Source: Planctomycetota bacterium
GTDB lineage: Bacteria > Planctomycetota > Phycisphaerae > UBA1845
Reading direction: 5' to 3'
NCBI GenBank assembly: GCA_016208685.1
Contig: JACQXM010000036.1
Coordinates: forward strand, 98,726-162,725
Length of the DNA stretch: 64,000 nucleotides
Of this stretch, positions 46,803 to 55,465 are shown in pieces. Within the stretch, counting starts at the first letter, position 1, and every line of letters starts with the position of its first letter. The translations under genes and the position numbers were made by a program. The notes under the pieces are model-generated. The model was not told where the DNA came from. It ran no database searches and saw only the letters and a program-made list of their open reading frames with translations.

Positions 46803-47390
46803 ATGCAAAAACGAGCGGCTCTCGGTCTGATGATGGCCGGTGTACTGGCGCTGGGCGGGGCGTGCGTGCCGAAGTCGCGCGCCGCCCGGCCGATGATCAC
46901 GGCGGAGAACAACCCCACGACGGCGGCAGGTCGCGGCGAGCCGAGCCTGGACGACACCTTCCGCCCTGCGGCCTGGGTTTACATCGACGGCAAGCCCGGC
47001 ACGTTCAAGAACGGCGACCAGGGCGAGCCGTTGCTACAGTGGTTCATTGACGAACCGGTCTCGCGCTCGCCGACGTTCCGCGTTGAGTCCTATCCCCCGC
47101 TCCTGGGGACGGAGATCGACTTTCAATGCGCTTTCCGCGCCGTGGACGACCCCGAAGGCAAGGCCGTCACCTACGCGCTGAAGGCCAAGGAGGGCACGTT
47201 CAAGGCCGGTGAGGAGTACCGCTTGCTCCAACCCGGTGCCGGCTTCACGTTGCGGGAGGCGCAGACAGATCCTGAGCTCACCAAGCTCGACCCGCTGCGC
47301 CCGGGGCAATACGCGCTGCTGGCGAGCATCAAGAGCCGGTCGAACGGCAAGGAAACTGCGGCGGTTACGTACTTTACCGTCGGGAAGTAA
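46803..47390 (+). CDS. Exported lipoprotein of unknown function
   Basis: The 195-residue protein has a lipoprotein signal peptide with lipobox LGGAC (Cys21). The mature part contains DDTFRPAAWVYIDGKPGTFK, ESYPPLLGTEIDFQCAF and LREAQTDPELTKLDPLRPGQ, looking like a beta-rich domain, with no family that I can name. AAGGAG lies 13 bases before the ATG. It is divergent from alaS. LspA at 4.4 kb would process its signal. Confidence 0.75.
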   Translation: MQKRAALGLMMAGVLALGGACVPKSRAARPMITAENNPTTAAGRGEPSLDDTFRPAAWVYIDGKPGTFKNGDQGEPLLQWFIDEPVSRSPTFRVESYPPLLGTEIDFQCAFRAVDDPEGKAVTYALKAKEGTFKAGEEYRLLQPGAGFTLREAQTDPELTKLDPLRPGQYALLASIKSRSNGKETAAVTYFTVGK

Positions 47391-47501
47391 CCGGGCGACG
47401 CGATCTGAAAACGCGGCTGGGCCGTGCGCTGGGCTAACTCGGCGGGGGACGGCGCGGCCGGATTGGTCGCGGGCTTGTGGCTGGGCCGAGCCGGCGACGG
47501 A

Positions 47502-47678
47502 CTACTCGCTTTTCTTCTCTTCCTGGGTTTTCCTCGGCGCGACGGCGCGCTTGGGGGTTTCCGGCACGTAGAAGGCCAGACCGCATTCGCTACACCGCAC
47601 GCGCTTGCCGCGCACGTTGTCGGGCACGCGCAGCACCGATCGGCAGGTCAACTTGGGACAAATGAGAGCGATGGCCAT
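47502..47678 (-). CDS. Small zinc-ribbon protein (MJ0042-like)
   Basis: A 58-residue protein, MAIALICPKLTCRSVLRVPD and on, has two cysteine pairs: Cys7/Cys12 (CPKLTC) and Cys29/Cys32 (CSECG), separated by the VPDNVRGKRVRC stretch. This is the MJ0042-type zinc ribbon layout seen at the start of many planctomycete and proteobacterial proteins, here as a stand-alone unit with a charged Lys/Glu tail. The first pair has spacing x4 rather than x2. It converges on the lipoprotein gene. Confidence 0.7.
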   Translation of the reverse strand: MAIALICPKLTCRSVLRVPDNVRGKRVRCSECGLAFYVPETPKRAVAPRKTQEEKKSE

Positions 47679-48104
47679 AGCATCCCCGCCGCCGGCCGGT
47701 AATCCTGCGGTTCGACGCGCAGTTCAGCACTCGTATCGACTCTGCGGGGGGGCGACTTAATTCCCGCCGCCGGCCGGTGTCCGCGCGCGAGGTTATGGTA
47801 CGATATCCGGCCGCGCAGACCGCGCCGAGAGGGCGGTTGCGGTTATGGGGCGAATGCCATCGCGCCGATACGGCGCTTCCTCGCAGCACTTGCAAACCGT
47901 GGCGAAAGGCCGGGGCCGATGGGTGGCACGCGCATCTTGCCCGTGAGATCACGGGCTCGAGGCCCGTGCCGCGAATCTCGTTACCGGCTGCCAGACGAAC
48001 CCTGCCGCCGGCAAGCCAGGTCTTGCGGTTACAGGTAGGTCGTGTGCCAGCCAGCGCAGTAAACGGCAGGGCATGGGGCGGCGCGACGTTCGGGGCGCCG
48101 AGGC
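47679..48104. other. Intergenic region with repeat-like palindromes
   Basis: About 426 bases without a supported gene. Near 47925-47985 the sequence GGCACGCGCATCTTGCCCGT followed by CACGGGCTCGAGGCCCGTG is palindromic and resembles the 16.37-kb and 31-kb repeats. A terminator for clpX could lie here but none is clear. Confidence 0.4.
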
Positions 48105-49397
48105 TCAAGCGGATTCGCGGCGGCGGCGGGCCTTGGAGGTGAGCAGCGGCTCCTTGCCCGCCACCACGGCATCGGTCACCACGTACTTGCCGGACTGGTT
48201 GTAGGCGGGGAGCTCGTACATGGGGTCGAGCATGAGCTCCTCCAGCACGCCGCGCAGCCCGCGCGCTCCGGTCTCGCGCTCCAGCGCCTTCTCCGCGATC
48301 AGGCGCAGACCCTCCGGGGTGAACTCCAGCTCGCAGTTCTCGTACTCGAAGAACTTCTGATACTGGCGGACCAGGGCGTTTCGTGGCTCGGTGAGAATCC
48401 GCACCAGCGTGTCGACGTCCAGTGGCTCCAGCGGCGCGACAACCGGCAGGCGGCCGACAAGCTCAGGGATCATGCCGAATTCCACCAGGTCCTCCGGGCT
48501 TACCTGGTGCAGGATGCGGCTTTCCTCGACCGTACGGTCGCGCTGGTCGCCCTCGTTTGAGAATCCGATGGCGCTTTGTCCCAACCGCCGACGGATGATG
48601 TCCGTGAGCCCCACGAACGTGCCGCCGCAGACGAAGAGGATGTTCGTGGTGTCCATCTGGATGTACTGCTGCTCCGGGTGTTTTCGCCCGCCCTGCGGCG
48701 GGATGTTGGAGATCGTGCCTTCGAGCATCTTCAGCAGGCTCTGCTGCACGCCCTCGCCCGAAACATCGCGGGTGATACTCACGTTGTGGGAGGTCTTGCC
48801 GATCTTGTCGATCTCGTCGATGTAGACGATGCCGCGTTGGGCCACCTCCAGGTCGAACTCGGCGTTCTGGAGCAGCCGCAGCAGGATGTTCTCCACGTCC
48901 TCGCCCACATAGCCGGCCTCAGTGAGCGTGGTGGCGTCGGCGATGGCGAACGGCACGTTAAGCATGCGTGCCAGGGTCTTGGCGAGCAGCGTCTTGCCGG
49001 ACCCCGTGGGACCCAGGATCAACACGTTGGACTTGTCGATTTCCACGTCCTCGGGCCCGCCGCGGTCCAGGTGCTGTAATCGCTTGTAGTGGTTGTGGAC
49101 GGCCACGGAGAGGATGCGCTTGGCGCGCTCCTGCCCGATGATGTACTGGCTGAGGAATTCGTGAATCTGACGCGGGGCGGGGATCTCCCCCACGGAAACG
49201 CGGGTGGAAGCGGTGCGGCGAATCTCCTGCTTGATGATGTTGTGGCAGAGCTCGACGCAGGACTTGCAGATGTAGACGTCGCGCGGCCCTTCCACCATCG
49301 GCCCGGCGTCGCGCTGCCCTTTGCCGCAGAAACTGCACGTACTGGCACGACGCGAGCGGTTGCCGCCGTTGCCGCCGCTTCCCCGGACCGTGGGCAT
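48105..49397 (-). CDS. clpX: ATP-dependent protease ATPase subunit ClpX
   Basis: ClpX unfolds tagged proteins and feeds them to the ClpP peptidase. The 430-residue protein has the N-terminal C4 zinc domain (CSFCGKGQ, then CKSCVELC), Walker A GPTGSGKT, pore loop GYVGED, Walker [12 protein letters not shown], sensor [15 protein letters not shown] and the [12 protein letters not shown] region with the IGF-like ClpP contact ([10 protein letters not shown]). Length is typical. clpP is not adjacent, unlike the arrangement in many bacteria. Confidence 0.96.
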   Translation of the reverse strand: MPTVRGSGGNGGNRSRRASTCSFCGKGQRDAGPMVEGPRDVYICKSCVELCHNIIKQEIRRTASTRVSVGEIPAPRQIHEFLSQYIIGQERAKRILSVAVHNHYKRLQHLDRGGPEDVEIDKSNVLILGPTGSGKTLLAKTLARMLNVPFAIADATTLTEAGYVGEDVENILLRLLQNAEFDLEVAQRGIVYIDEIDKIGKTSHNVSITRDVSGEGVQQSLLKMLEGTISNIPPQGGRKHPEQQYIQMDTTNILFVCGGTFVGLTDIIRRRLGQSAIGFSNEGDQRDRTVEESRILHQVSPEDLVEFGMIPELVGRLPVVAPLEPLDVDTLVRILTEPRNALVRQYQKFFEYENCELEFTPEGLRLIAEKALERETGARGLRGVLEELMLDPMYELPAYNQSGKYVVTDAVVAGKEPLLTSKARRRRESA

Positions 49398-49532
49398 GCT
49401 CTACTCCCCAATCGGCGCCGAGCCGCGCGGCACACTACCGGCGGCTTCAACGCCGCGGACCGACCCGTCGGACCGCGCGCCGGACTCTAGCGGATTATCG
49501 GGCGACTGTCGCCCCGTCCGTTGCCGAACGCC

Positions 49533-49799
49533 CTAACTTTTTTTCGCCTGCGGCACGCCGTCGGTCGCACCGACTCCCAGCTTTGCCGCCATCCTCTCCC
49601 GCAGGCGGTCGTACTCCGCGGTCGTTAGTCGGCCTTCGTCACGGAAACGCCGCAGCTCGTCGAGCGTGAACTCCGGGTGCCCGGCGTCATTGCGGGAGCG
49701 CAGGCGTCGGCGCATCAGGCTCACGCACACCACGGCGGCCAGCACAACGGCGAGCAGCACGACCAACCACAGGAAGGCCTGTTGTGTTGCCGCCGCCAT
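49533..49799 (-). CDS. Small membrane protein with SHOCT-like tail
   Basis: The 88-residue protein has one N-terminal membrane helix (about residues 8-28) and a cytoplasmic part containing FTLDELRRFRDEGRLTTAEY, which matches the SHOCT motif (short C-terminal domain, oligomerisation-like) pattern. It lies between clpX and the sensor kinase gene, all on the minus strand. Confidence 0.7.
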   Translation of the reverse strand: MAAATQQAFLWLVVLLAVVLAAVVCVSLMRRRLRSRNDAGHPEFTLDELRRFRDEGRLTTAEYDRLRERMAAKLGVGATDGVPQAKKS

Positions 49800-49994
49800 C
49801 GACCGCCGCGCCCGTATTCGTCCGCCCGCCGACCTTAGCCTCGGAGCGCCGCCCGCGCGGCGATGGGCCGGCGCCGGCCGGTGTTCACGGGCGCCGTGAC
49901 GGCGGCGATCCGTGCCGTGGCATACGGCACGGCCGTCTGCGTGCCTTCACAATTCTACGCATGGCTAACGCCCGTTTCCATGCCGGCCGTCGCG

Positions 49995-51545
49995 CTAGCG
50001 CGACCGAGACCGGGCGGGCACAATGCCCTCCTCCGGCACCTGGGACGGCAGCTCCACGACGAACACGGCTCCGGAAGTGTCGCCGCTTTCCAGCCGGATG
50101 ACGCCGCCGAGAATGTGTACCAGTTCCTTGGTAATAGCCAGTCCCAGCCCGGTTCCCTCATGCTCGCGTGTTTTGGATGCATCGAGCTGATGGAACTTCT
50201 CGAAGATGCGATGCCGTTGCTCCTCGGGGATGCCCGGACCGGTGTCACGGACCGTCAGCCGGAGACGCTGGTCATCGAGACCTTCGGCGAACAGCGCGAT
50301 CGAACCGCCGGGGGGGGTGAACTTGACGGCGTTGCTCAGCAGATTGTAAAGAATCTGTTTGATCTTACCGGAGTCGCCGCGACAGGGGGGCAGCTCGTCG
50401 GCGACCGTCAGGGAGAGCTCCTGCTGCTTCTTGTCGGCCAGGGGGCGGACGAAGTCGATCAGATCGCGGCACAGCTCGGCGAGCGAGAACTCCACCACGT
50501 GAATCTGCATCTTGCCCGCCTCGATCTTGGTCAGGTCCAGCAGGTCGTTGATGATCTCCAGCAGGCTGCGACCACTGCTGAGGATGTTCTCGGAAAAGCG
50601 CCGCAGCCGGGCGCGGTCAGCGTCGGGGTTCTCCCAGGCGTCGCGCAACAGCTCAGCGAATCCGATGATGGACACCAGCGGCGTGCGGAGCTCGTGCGAC
50701 ACGTTGGCCAGAAACTCGCTCTTGATGCGGTTCGACTCGTAGAGCGCCACGTTGGTCTCCGCCAGCTCGCCGAGCCGGATATCCAGCGAGCGATTGGTCC
50801 GGCGCAGCTCCTCCTGCGCGCTCTTCAGCCGACCCAGCATGTCGTTGAGCGCTTTGGCGAGGTCCTCGAATTCATCCCCGGTGTCGATGACCGCCCGGGC
50901 TTCGATGTCCTCGACGGTCACGCGCTCCGCGACGCGGCGCAGCGTGGCCACCGGCGACAGCACCAGGCGCTGCGTAACCGTGTAGAAAACCAGAATGGCA
51001 AGTACCGCGCCGCTGGCGCCGGCCAGAGCGGTGACCACCGCGTTCCACATGGCGTTCCGCCGCGGAACGGGCAGCCGTACGTCCACGATGCCGCGCAAGA
51101 CGTGGGGGTGCGGATCGGTGTCCTCGTGGCGGATGGCAACGGCGTAGCGGAACCTCCGTCCCTCGTCCTGAATGCGCCAGTAGTACCGCTGCCGGGGGTT
51201 GCGCACGAAGCGCTCCATGGCCTCGGCACGGAAGCCCCCCGGTTGGGCGCCGACCGGGACAAGCTCCGGGCACTCGTTGGGCAGATCGCTTTGCTCCGCC
51301 AGCCGCGGCCAGCGCCGGGCGAGTTGCGCCTGGATCGCGGGCCAGTCGGGGTCACGCACATCGACCGCCTGGCAGGCGGCTGTCGCGACCGACCGCGCCT
51401 GCATGAGCAGGGCTTCTTCATCGAGGGCGTTCATCTGCAGCCAGGGAAAGAGCAGCGTCACGGTGATGGTGGCCAGCGCCGCCGCCCCGAACAGGAGGCT
51501 GAGCTTCCGCGCCAGCGGGATGGGAAACGCGCTTCGCCGCGGCAT
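49995..51545 (-). CDS. Membrane sensor histidine kinase with HAMP domain
   Basis: The 516-residue kinase starts MPRRSAFPIPLARK. Two membrane helices (about 13-38 and 174-196) flank a periplasmic sensor domain of about 135 residues with no recognised family. Then come a HAMP region (RLVLSPVATLRRVAERVTVE), a coiled-coil, the HisKA H-box FLANVSHELRTPL, and the ATPase boxes NLLSNAVKF (N), DTGPGIP (G1), FEKFHQ (F) and GTGLGLAI (G2). No response regulator is adjacent, so the partner is elsewhere. Confidence 0.93.
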   Translation of the reverse strand: MPRRSAFPIPLARKLSLLFGAAALATITVTLLFPWLQMNALDEEALLMQARSVATAACQAVDVRDPDWPAIQAQLARRWPRLAEQSDLPNECPELVPVGAQPGGFRAEAMERFVRNPRQRYYWRIQDEGRRFRYAVAIRHEDTDPHPHVLRGIVDVRLPVPRRNAMWNAVVTALAGASGAVLAILVFYTVTQRLVLSPVATLRRVAERVTVEDIEARAVIDTGDEFEDLAKALNDMLGRLKSAQEELRRTNRSLDIRLGELAETNVALYESNRIKSEFLANVSHELRTPLVSIIGFAELLRDAWENPDADRARLRRFSENILSSGRSLLEIINDLLDLTKIEAGKMQIHVVEFSLAELCRDLIDFVRPLADKKQQELSLTVADELPPCRGDSGKIKQILYNLLSNAVKFTPPGGSIALFAEGLDDQRLRLTVRDTGPGIPEEQRHRIFEKFHQLDASKTREHEGTGLGLAITKELVHILGGVIRLESGDTSGAVFVVELPSQVPEEGIVPARSRSR

Positions 51546-51616
51546 GGCGGTAGTGTACACTCTTTTCCCGGGCGGCCACGCCCCGCGAGTTACCGCTTTT
51601 CAAGGAGCCAGCCAAC

Positions 51617-51811
51617 GTGCCAATCAAGATCTTCGCCGCCCCCGGCGATCACCGCGACGACTTCAAAAAGGTCGAGCAGCAGGTCAACGAGTGGGAAACC
51701 GCCAGCCGTGCCCGCATCGTAGGGATGGAGCTGGCCGTGAATCCCATGCCGGAGAAGCGCGACGCCGGGCACTACCTCATGACCCTGGCGGTACGATACG
51801 AGCCGGCCTGA
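51617..51811 (+). CDS. Small protein of unknown function
   Basis: A 64-residue protein, MPIKIFAAPGDHRDDFKKVE to LAVRYEPA, with a strand-helix-strand-strand pattern. The first ten residues and the closing HYLMTLAVRYE suggest a small alpha/beta sheet. AAGGAG lies 7 bases before the start. It is 8 bases from the CDF-like transporter gene and may share its transcript. No family is recognised. Confidence 0.65.
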   Translation: MPIKIFAAPGDHRDDFKKVEQQVNEWETASRARIVGMELAVNPMPEKRDAGHYLMTLAVRYEPA

Positions 51812-51819
51812 TCGTGCGG

Positions 51820-52455
51820 ATGTCGGCGGCATCGTGCGACCCGCGGACGGCGGCGCTGGACCGGGCGTGGCGGCTTTCGCTGGCCACCGTGGGATGGAAC
51901 CTGGTGGAGGGCGTGGTGGCCGTCGGCGCCGGGACGGCCGCGGAGTCCATCGCGCTGCTGGGGTTCGGCATCGACTCTTTCATCGAGACCGCCAGCGCCG
52001 TGGTGGCGGCCTGGCGCGTCCGGCAGGAGCAGCGGGGAGCCGACGGCGAGGCGGTCGAGCAGGTCGAACGCCGGACGGCTCGCATCTGCGGCGTCCTGCT
52101 CCTGCTGCTCGCCGGTTATCTGCTCATCGACGCCGGCCGGCGGCTGATTGCGCCCCCGTCCTACGCCCGCGAAAGCCCGGTGGGTATGGTCCTTACCGCG
52201 GTTTCCCTCGTGGTCATGCCGGTGTTGGGGACGGCGAAACTCCGCGTCGCCAGGGCGCTGTCCAGCGCTACGATCCGCGCCGATGCCTTCGAGACCATCA
52301 CCTGTGCGTGGTTGTCTCTGGCGACCCTGCTCGGCCTTCTGCTTAACGCGATCCTGGGCTGGTGGTGGGCGGATCCGGCGTCGGCGCTGCTGCTGGTTCC
52401 GTTGATTGCTCGGGAGGGTCTGGAGGCATTACGCGGGAGGTGTCACTGCGGCTAG
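51820..52455 (+). CDS. Cation diffusion facilitator-like membrane protein
   Basis: The 211-residue protein has five or six membrane helices and the layout of CDF/ZT_dimer transporters: WNLVEGVVAVGAGTAAESIA and GFGIDSFIETASAVVAAWR in the first helices, and RADAFETITCAWLSLATL in the later ones. The aspartates in GFGIDSFIE and RADAFET stand where CDF proteins bind metal. It lacks the cytoplasmic C-terminal domain, as in short family members. Metal choice is unknown. Its 3' end overlaps the convergent gene by 113 bases. Confidence 0.8.
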   Translation: MSAASCDPRTAALDRAWRLSLATVGWNLVEGVVAVGAGTAAESIALLGFGIDSFIETASAVVAAWRVRQEQRGADGEAVEQVERRTARICGVLLLLLAGYLLIDAGRRLIAPPSYARESPVGMVLTAVSLVVMPVLGTAKLRVARALSSATIRADAFETITCAWLSLATLLGLLLNAILGWWWADPASALLLVPLIAREGLEALRGRCHCG

Positions 52456-53107
52456 TGTTTCTCCGGCGCAGTGCCCCGCCGCCGGCAACGCCGAAGTAAC
52501 GGGCCTTGCGACAGATGCCGTCGGCGCCGACAGTGACCACCAGCACGCGCGGCCGCAGGTGCGTGAAGTTCGTACGGTCAAACACCTGAAACGCTTCGTC
52601 GGTCCGGTCGCCGCGGAATACCAGCAGCGGGTCGGGAAGGTGGGCGCCGGCGCGCGCGTCGGCTGCCGTGTGGCCCACGATCTTGCCTTCGATCGCCGCC
52701 AGCTTCAGCGTGTCTTCCAGGCCGTCGGACCAGCCGATCCAGCGCTGGAGGTCCGCGATCTTCCCCGCTCCGTCCAGGCGAAGGAGATAGAAGTCCTCGA
52801 TCCACCCCGCACCGTGTAACGAACCACGAACCGGATAGCGCAGGAAGCGGTCGCCGGAACGTTCGTCCGCGAGTTCGTCAAGCCGCTTGCCCAGGCGCTC
52901 GTCGGCGGAAGCGGGCTCGAGGCCCAGCAGCCTCTGCTCCTGTCGTCGCGCGTCGAGCTCGGTCACGGTGTCGCCCACCACGGCGAAGAGGAATCCGGTG
53001 GGCGTAGCTCGACAGCCGCACGGCAATGCAATCAGCGCCGCACAGACCAGCAACGACCCTCCACGTGCGTCCACGGCGTTCCACCGACTCTTATTACTTG
53101 GCCTCAT
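52343..53107 (-). CDS. Lipoprotein of unknown function with Pro-rich tail
   Basis: The 254-residue protein starts MRPSNKSRWN and has a signal with a hydrophobic stretch LLVCAALIALPCGCRA, giving a lipobox-like cysteine near residue 30. The mature region has DFYLLRLDGAGKIADLQRWI and DGICRKARYFGV, and then a Thr/Pro-rich tail. The tail is the part that overlaps the transporter gene on the other strand, so the true 3' end could be shorter in function though not in frame. No family is recognised. Confidence 0.65.
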   Translation of the reverse strand: MRPSNKSRWNAVDARGGSLLVCAALIALPCGCRATPTGFLFAVVGDTVTELDARRQEQRLLGLEPASADERLGKRLDELADERSGDRFLRYPVRGSLHGAGWIEDFYLLRLDGAGKIADLQRWIGWSDGLEDTLKLAAIEGKIVGHTAADARAGAHLPDPLLVFRGDRTDEAFQVFDRTNFTHLRPRVLVVTVGADGICRKARYFGVAGGGALRRRNTSRSDTSRVMPPDPPEQSTEPAAAPTPDPPTTSPGSR

Positions 53108-53410
53108 CGTCAACCGTGTCCTGGCTCGGCAGGCCCCATCGTCGCATTCTTTCGGGCGCGGGCGCCCAACGAGGGTCCGAGGAAAATGATCGACCGCGGC
53201 TGCGGGCGACTTTGGCACGTTGTCCTTCCGGGGCGCCGCGGCCATCGCGACCGGCGGAGACTGCCGCCCCTGATGGCGAGACACTCGCAAAGCGAGCACG
53301 GAGACCTCGGACACGCGAGCACCGCGCCACGCCGCTGACGCCGGGGAAGAAATCGCAAGTTCGTGCTGTGCGTGGCCTCTCCCTTCGCCCCGGAGTTCGT
53401 CCGGCGGCCG
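53108..53410. other. Intergenic region between two minus-strand genes
   Basis: A 303-base gap between the GT39-like gene and the lipoprotein gene. No promoter, RNA gene or repeat is clear. Confidence 0.3.
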
Positions 53411-55060
53411 CTATTGCACACCTGGTTTGACGACTTCCGCCAACCCGGTCCACTCGTCATGCGGAACGACCTGAAACCCCCGGCGGTGCAAAGCCTCGTA
53501 AAACTGACGATCCACTTCCCACCGCGGGCCAGCCGGCTCTCCGCCGGCAACGATCCACGCCTTCCGACCCGCAACCAGCGCGGTATCCATGCGGTCTAGG
53601 GTGGCGTCGATCGCATTGGGAAGTTCTCGGTCGGCGAGTTCCGCGGTCGCGTCCTCCCAGCAAAGCTGGCGATCGTGCGCCGGCGGGAACGAGACCACCT
53701 CGGCGGCCACCCCTTGCCGATGCCACTCATAGGCCATGAACCAGCGGAACATGCCCAGGCTGACCACGACGTCCGCCGGCCCGACCCGCGCGACGATGCG
53801 CTCCGCACGCGCGCGGTTGTCCTGCGGACCTGTGGACCAGGGGATGCTGAGCGTAGTCCCGGCCGCGAAAACGGCCAGGATGGCCGTCGCGAGGATCCGC
53901 CATACGTGCCGCATCTCCGGTTCGCGCCCCAGACATCGCGCCATCCGCTCCACCAGCAGTGCCACGGCGAGTGTGACCGCCGGCCAGGCGGCAAGATCGT
54001 ATCGTGCCACGACGTAGGCCGGGCGAACCAATGCCGAATACAGCCACAAGATCGCGAGGAACCCGCCGGCCTGCGCCAGCAGCCACGCGGTGAGCCGCCC
54101 GTGGGGCACTGCGCGTGCGGTCTGAACCGACGAACCGGCCGAATCGGCGCTTCGCTCGCGCAGTAACGTCGCCGCTGCCGCGAACGCCGCGGTGACCACG
54201 GCCGCTCCCCAGTGTAGCAGAGCGGCGACGGGCAATCCCCATCGCTCGGATACCGCAAGGCCCGCCGCCGGAAGGAAACCCACGTAATCGGGGTAGGCGC
54301 CGGAAGGAAGCAGGGCCCAGAGCGATCGCGCGACGGCAATCGGTGGAGGGTAGGCTTGCCACAACTCAGCCAGCCACGGCTGCGGCCCGCGGCCGGCCAG
54401 GGGGAGAACCACGAACCAGAGCACCGGCGCGAGAACGACTGCGAGCGCTGCGTGTGTCGCCACCCAGCGGCGGAGAAAGAGCCCGCGGTTGGCCGCAATG
54501 ATCACCGTCGCCACGGTCGCCGGGAGCCAGAGAAGCGAACAGGAATGCGTGAGCACGGCGAAGGCGGCAGTGATGCCATAGGCAAGCCACGCGCGTCGCG
54601 ATCCGGTCCGCGCCGCGGCATGCAGCGACCAGAGACCGAGTGTGATCAGGCCCATCCACAGCGCGTAGGCGCGCGCTTCCTGGCTGTAATGCACGTGCAG
54701 CGGATGAAGCGCGGCGAGCGCCGCGGCCACCAGCCCGACGCCGCGTCCGCCCAGCCTTGTACCCACGGCCCCGAGCAGCCACACTCCGGCAACGCCTGCG
54801 GCAACTGAGAAACTCCGCAGCCCCCACTCCGTCTCCCCGAGCAACCGCGTCCAGCCCCGCAGCAGAGCGAAATACGCCGCGTGCGCCAACGCCTCCGCGC
54901 GGTCCGGGCCATCGGCGGGCCAATCCCAGAAATGATGAACGCAGTAAAACGTACACGATTCGTCGATCCAGAGCTCGCGCGCCGAGATGCCGGCAAACCG
55001 GACGACGGTTGCGACCAGCAGGATGAGGCCCAGGGCCAGCCGATGGCGCACCGTGTTCAT
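53411..55060 (-). CDS. GT39/ArnT-like membrane glycosyltransferase
   Basis: The 549-residue protein starts MNTVRHRLALG and has about ten membrane helices followed by a soluble C-terminal domain of about 130 residues. The first luminal loop carries the acidic LWIDESCTFY, the usual Asp/Glu position of dolichyl- or undecaprenyl-phosphate mannosyl- and aminoarabinose-transferases, and HYSQEARAYALWM is a typical GT-C loop. The donor would be a polyprenyl-phosphate sugar; acceptor and sugar are unknown. No sugar-nucleotide genes are adjacent. Confidence 0.82.
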   Translation of the reverse strand: MNTVRHRLALGLILLVATVVRFAGISARELWIDESCTFYCVHHFWDWPADGPDRAEALAHAAYFALLRGWTRLLGETEWGLRSFSVAAGVAGVWLLGAVGTRLGGRGVGLVAAALAALHPLHVHYSQEARAYALWMGLITLGLWSLHAAARTGSRRAWLAYGITAAFAVLTHSCSLLWLPATVATVIIAANRGLFLRRWVATHAALAVVLAPVLWFVVLPLAGRGPQPWLAELWQAYPPPIAVARSLWALLPSGAYPDYVGFLPAAGLAVSERWGLPVAALLHWGAAVVTAAFAAAATLLRERSADSAGSSVQTARAVPHGRLTAWLLAQAGGFLAILWLYSALVRPAYVVARYDLAAWPAVTLAVALLVERMARCLGREPEMRHVWRILATAILAVFAAGTTLSIPWSTGPQDNRARAERIVARVGPADVVVSLGMFRWFMAYEWHRQGVAAEVVSFPPAHDRQLCWEDATAELADRELPNAIDATLDRMDTALVAGRKAWIVAGGEPAGPRWEVDRQFYEALHRRGFQVVPHDEWTGLAEVVKPGVQ

Positions 55061-55465
55061 CGCGAGGTTCGTGAACTGTTCCGAGGAACGCGTCGATGGA
55101 TCGCCGCGGGCCGTGCCCCGTACGTCCCGCCGCGCGCAACAGGCCGCTCTCGAAACCGGGTACGTCGCGTTGCCCGACCGGCCCGGAACATGCGCGTACC
55201 TTACGTCCGCACCCGGCAACGTCCAACGTCGAACCGGCACCGGCGTCGGCTGTCGCACGGGACCGGCGAACACCGATCGCCCGCGCGGGTTGGCGTTCGC
55301 GATGGTTTTTGACGCTTCGGGGGGAGCTACGCGCGTTTCCGGCCGAGGCGCCGATGACGGTCGACCCCGCGAGGTCGAGGTCTGCGGTCATGGCCTCGCC
55401 CGTCGAAGTCGTAGGCCGCCCACGTGGCGCTCGACAACCCCTGGCCGTCCTTCCACAATCGCCCC
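55061..55465. other. Divergent intergenic region between GT39-like and helicase genes
   Basis: This 405-base gap should hold promoters for both directions. I see no consensus pair and no repeat or RNA gene in it. Confidence 0.35.
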
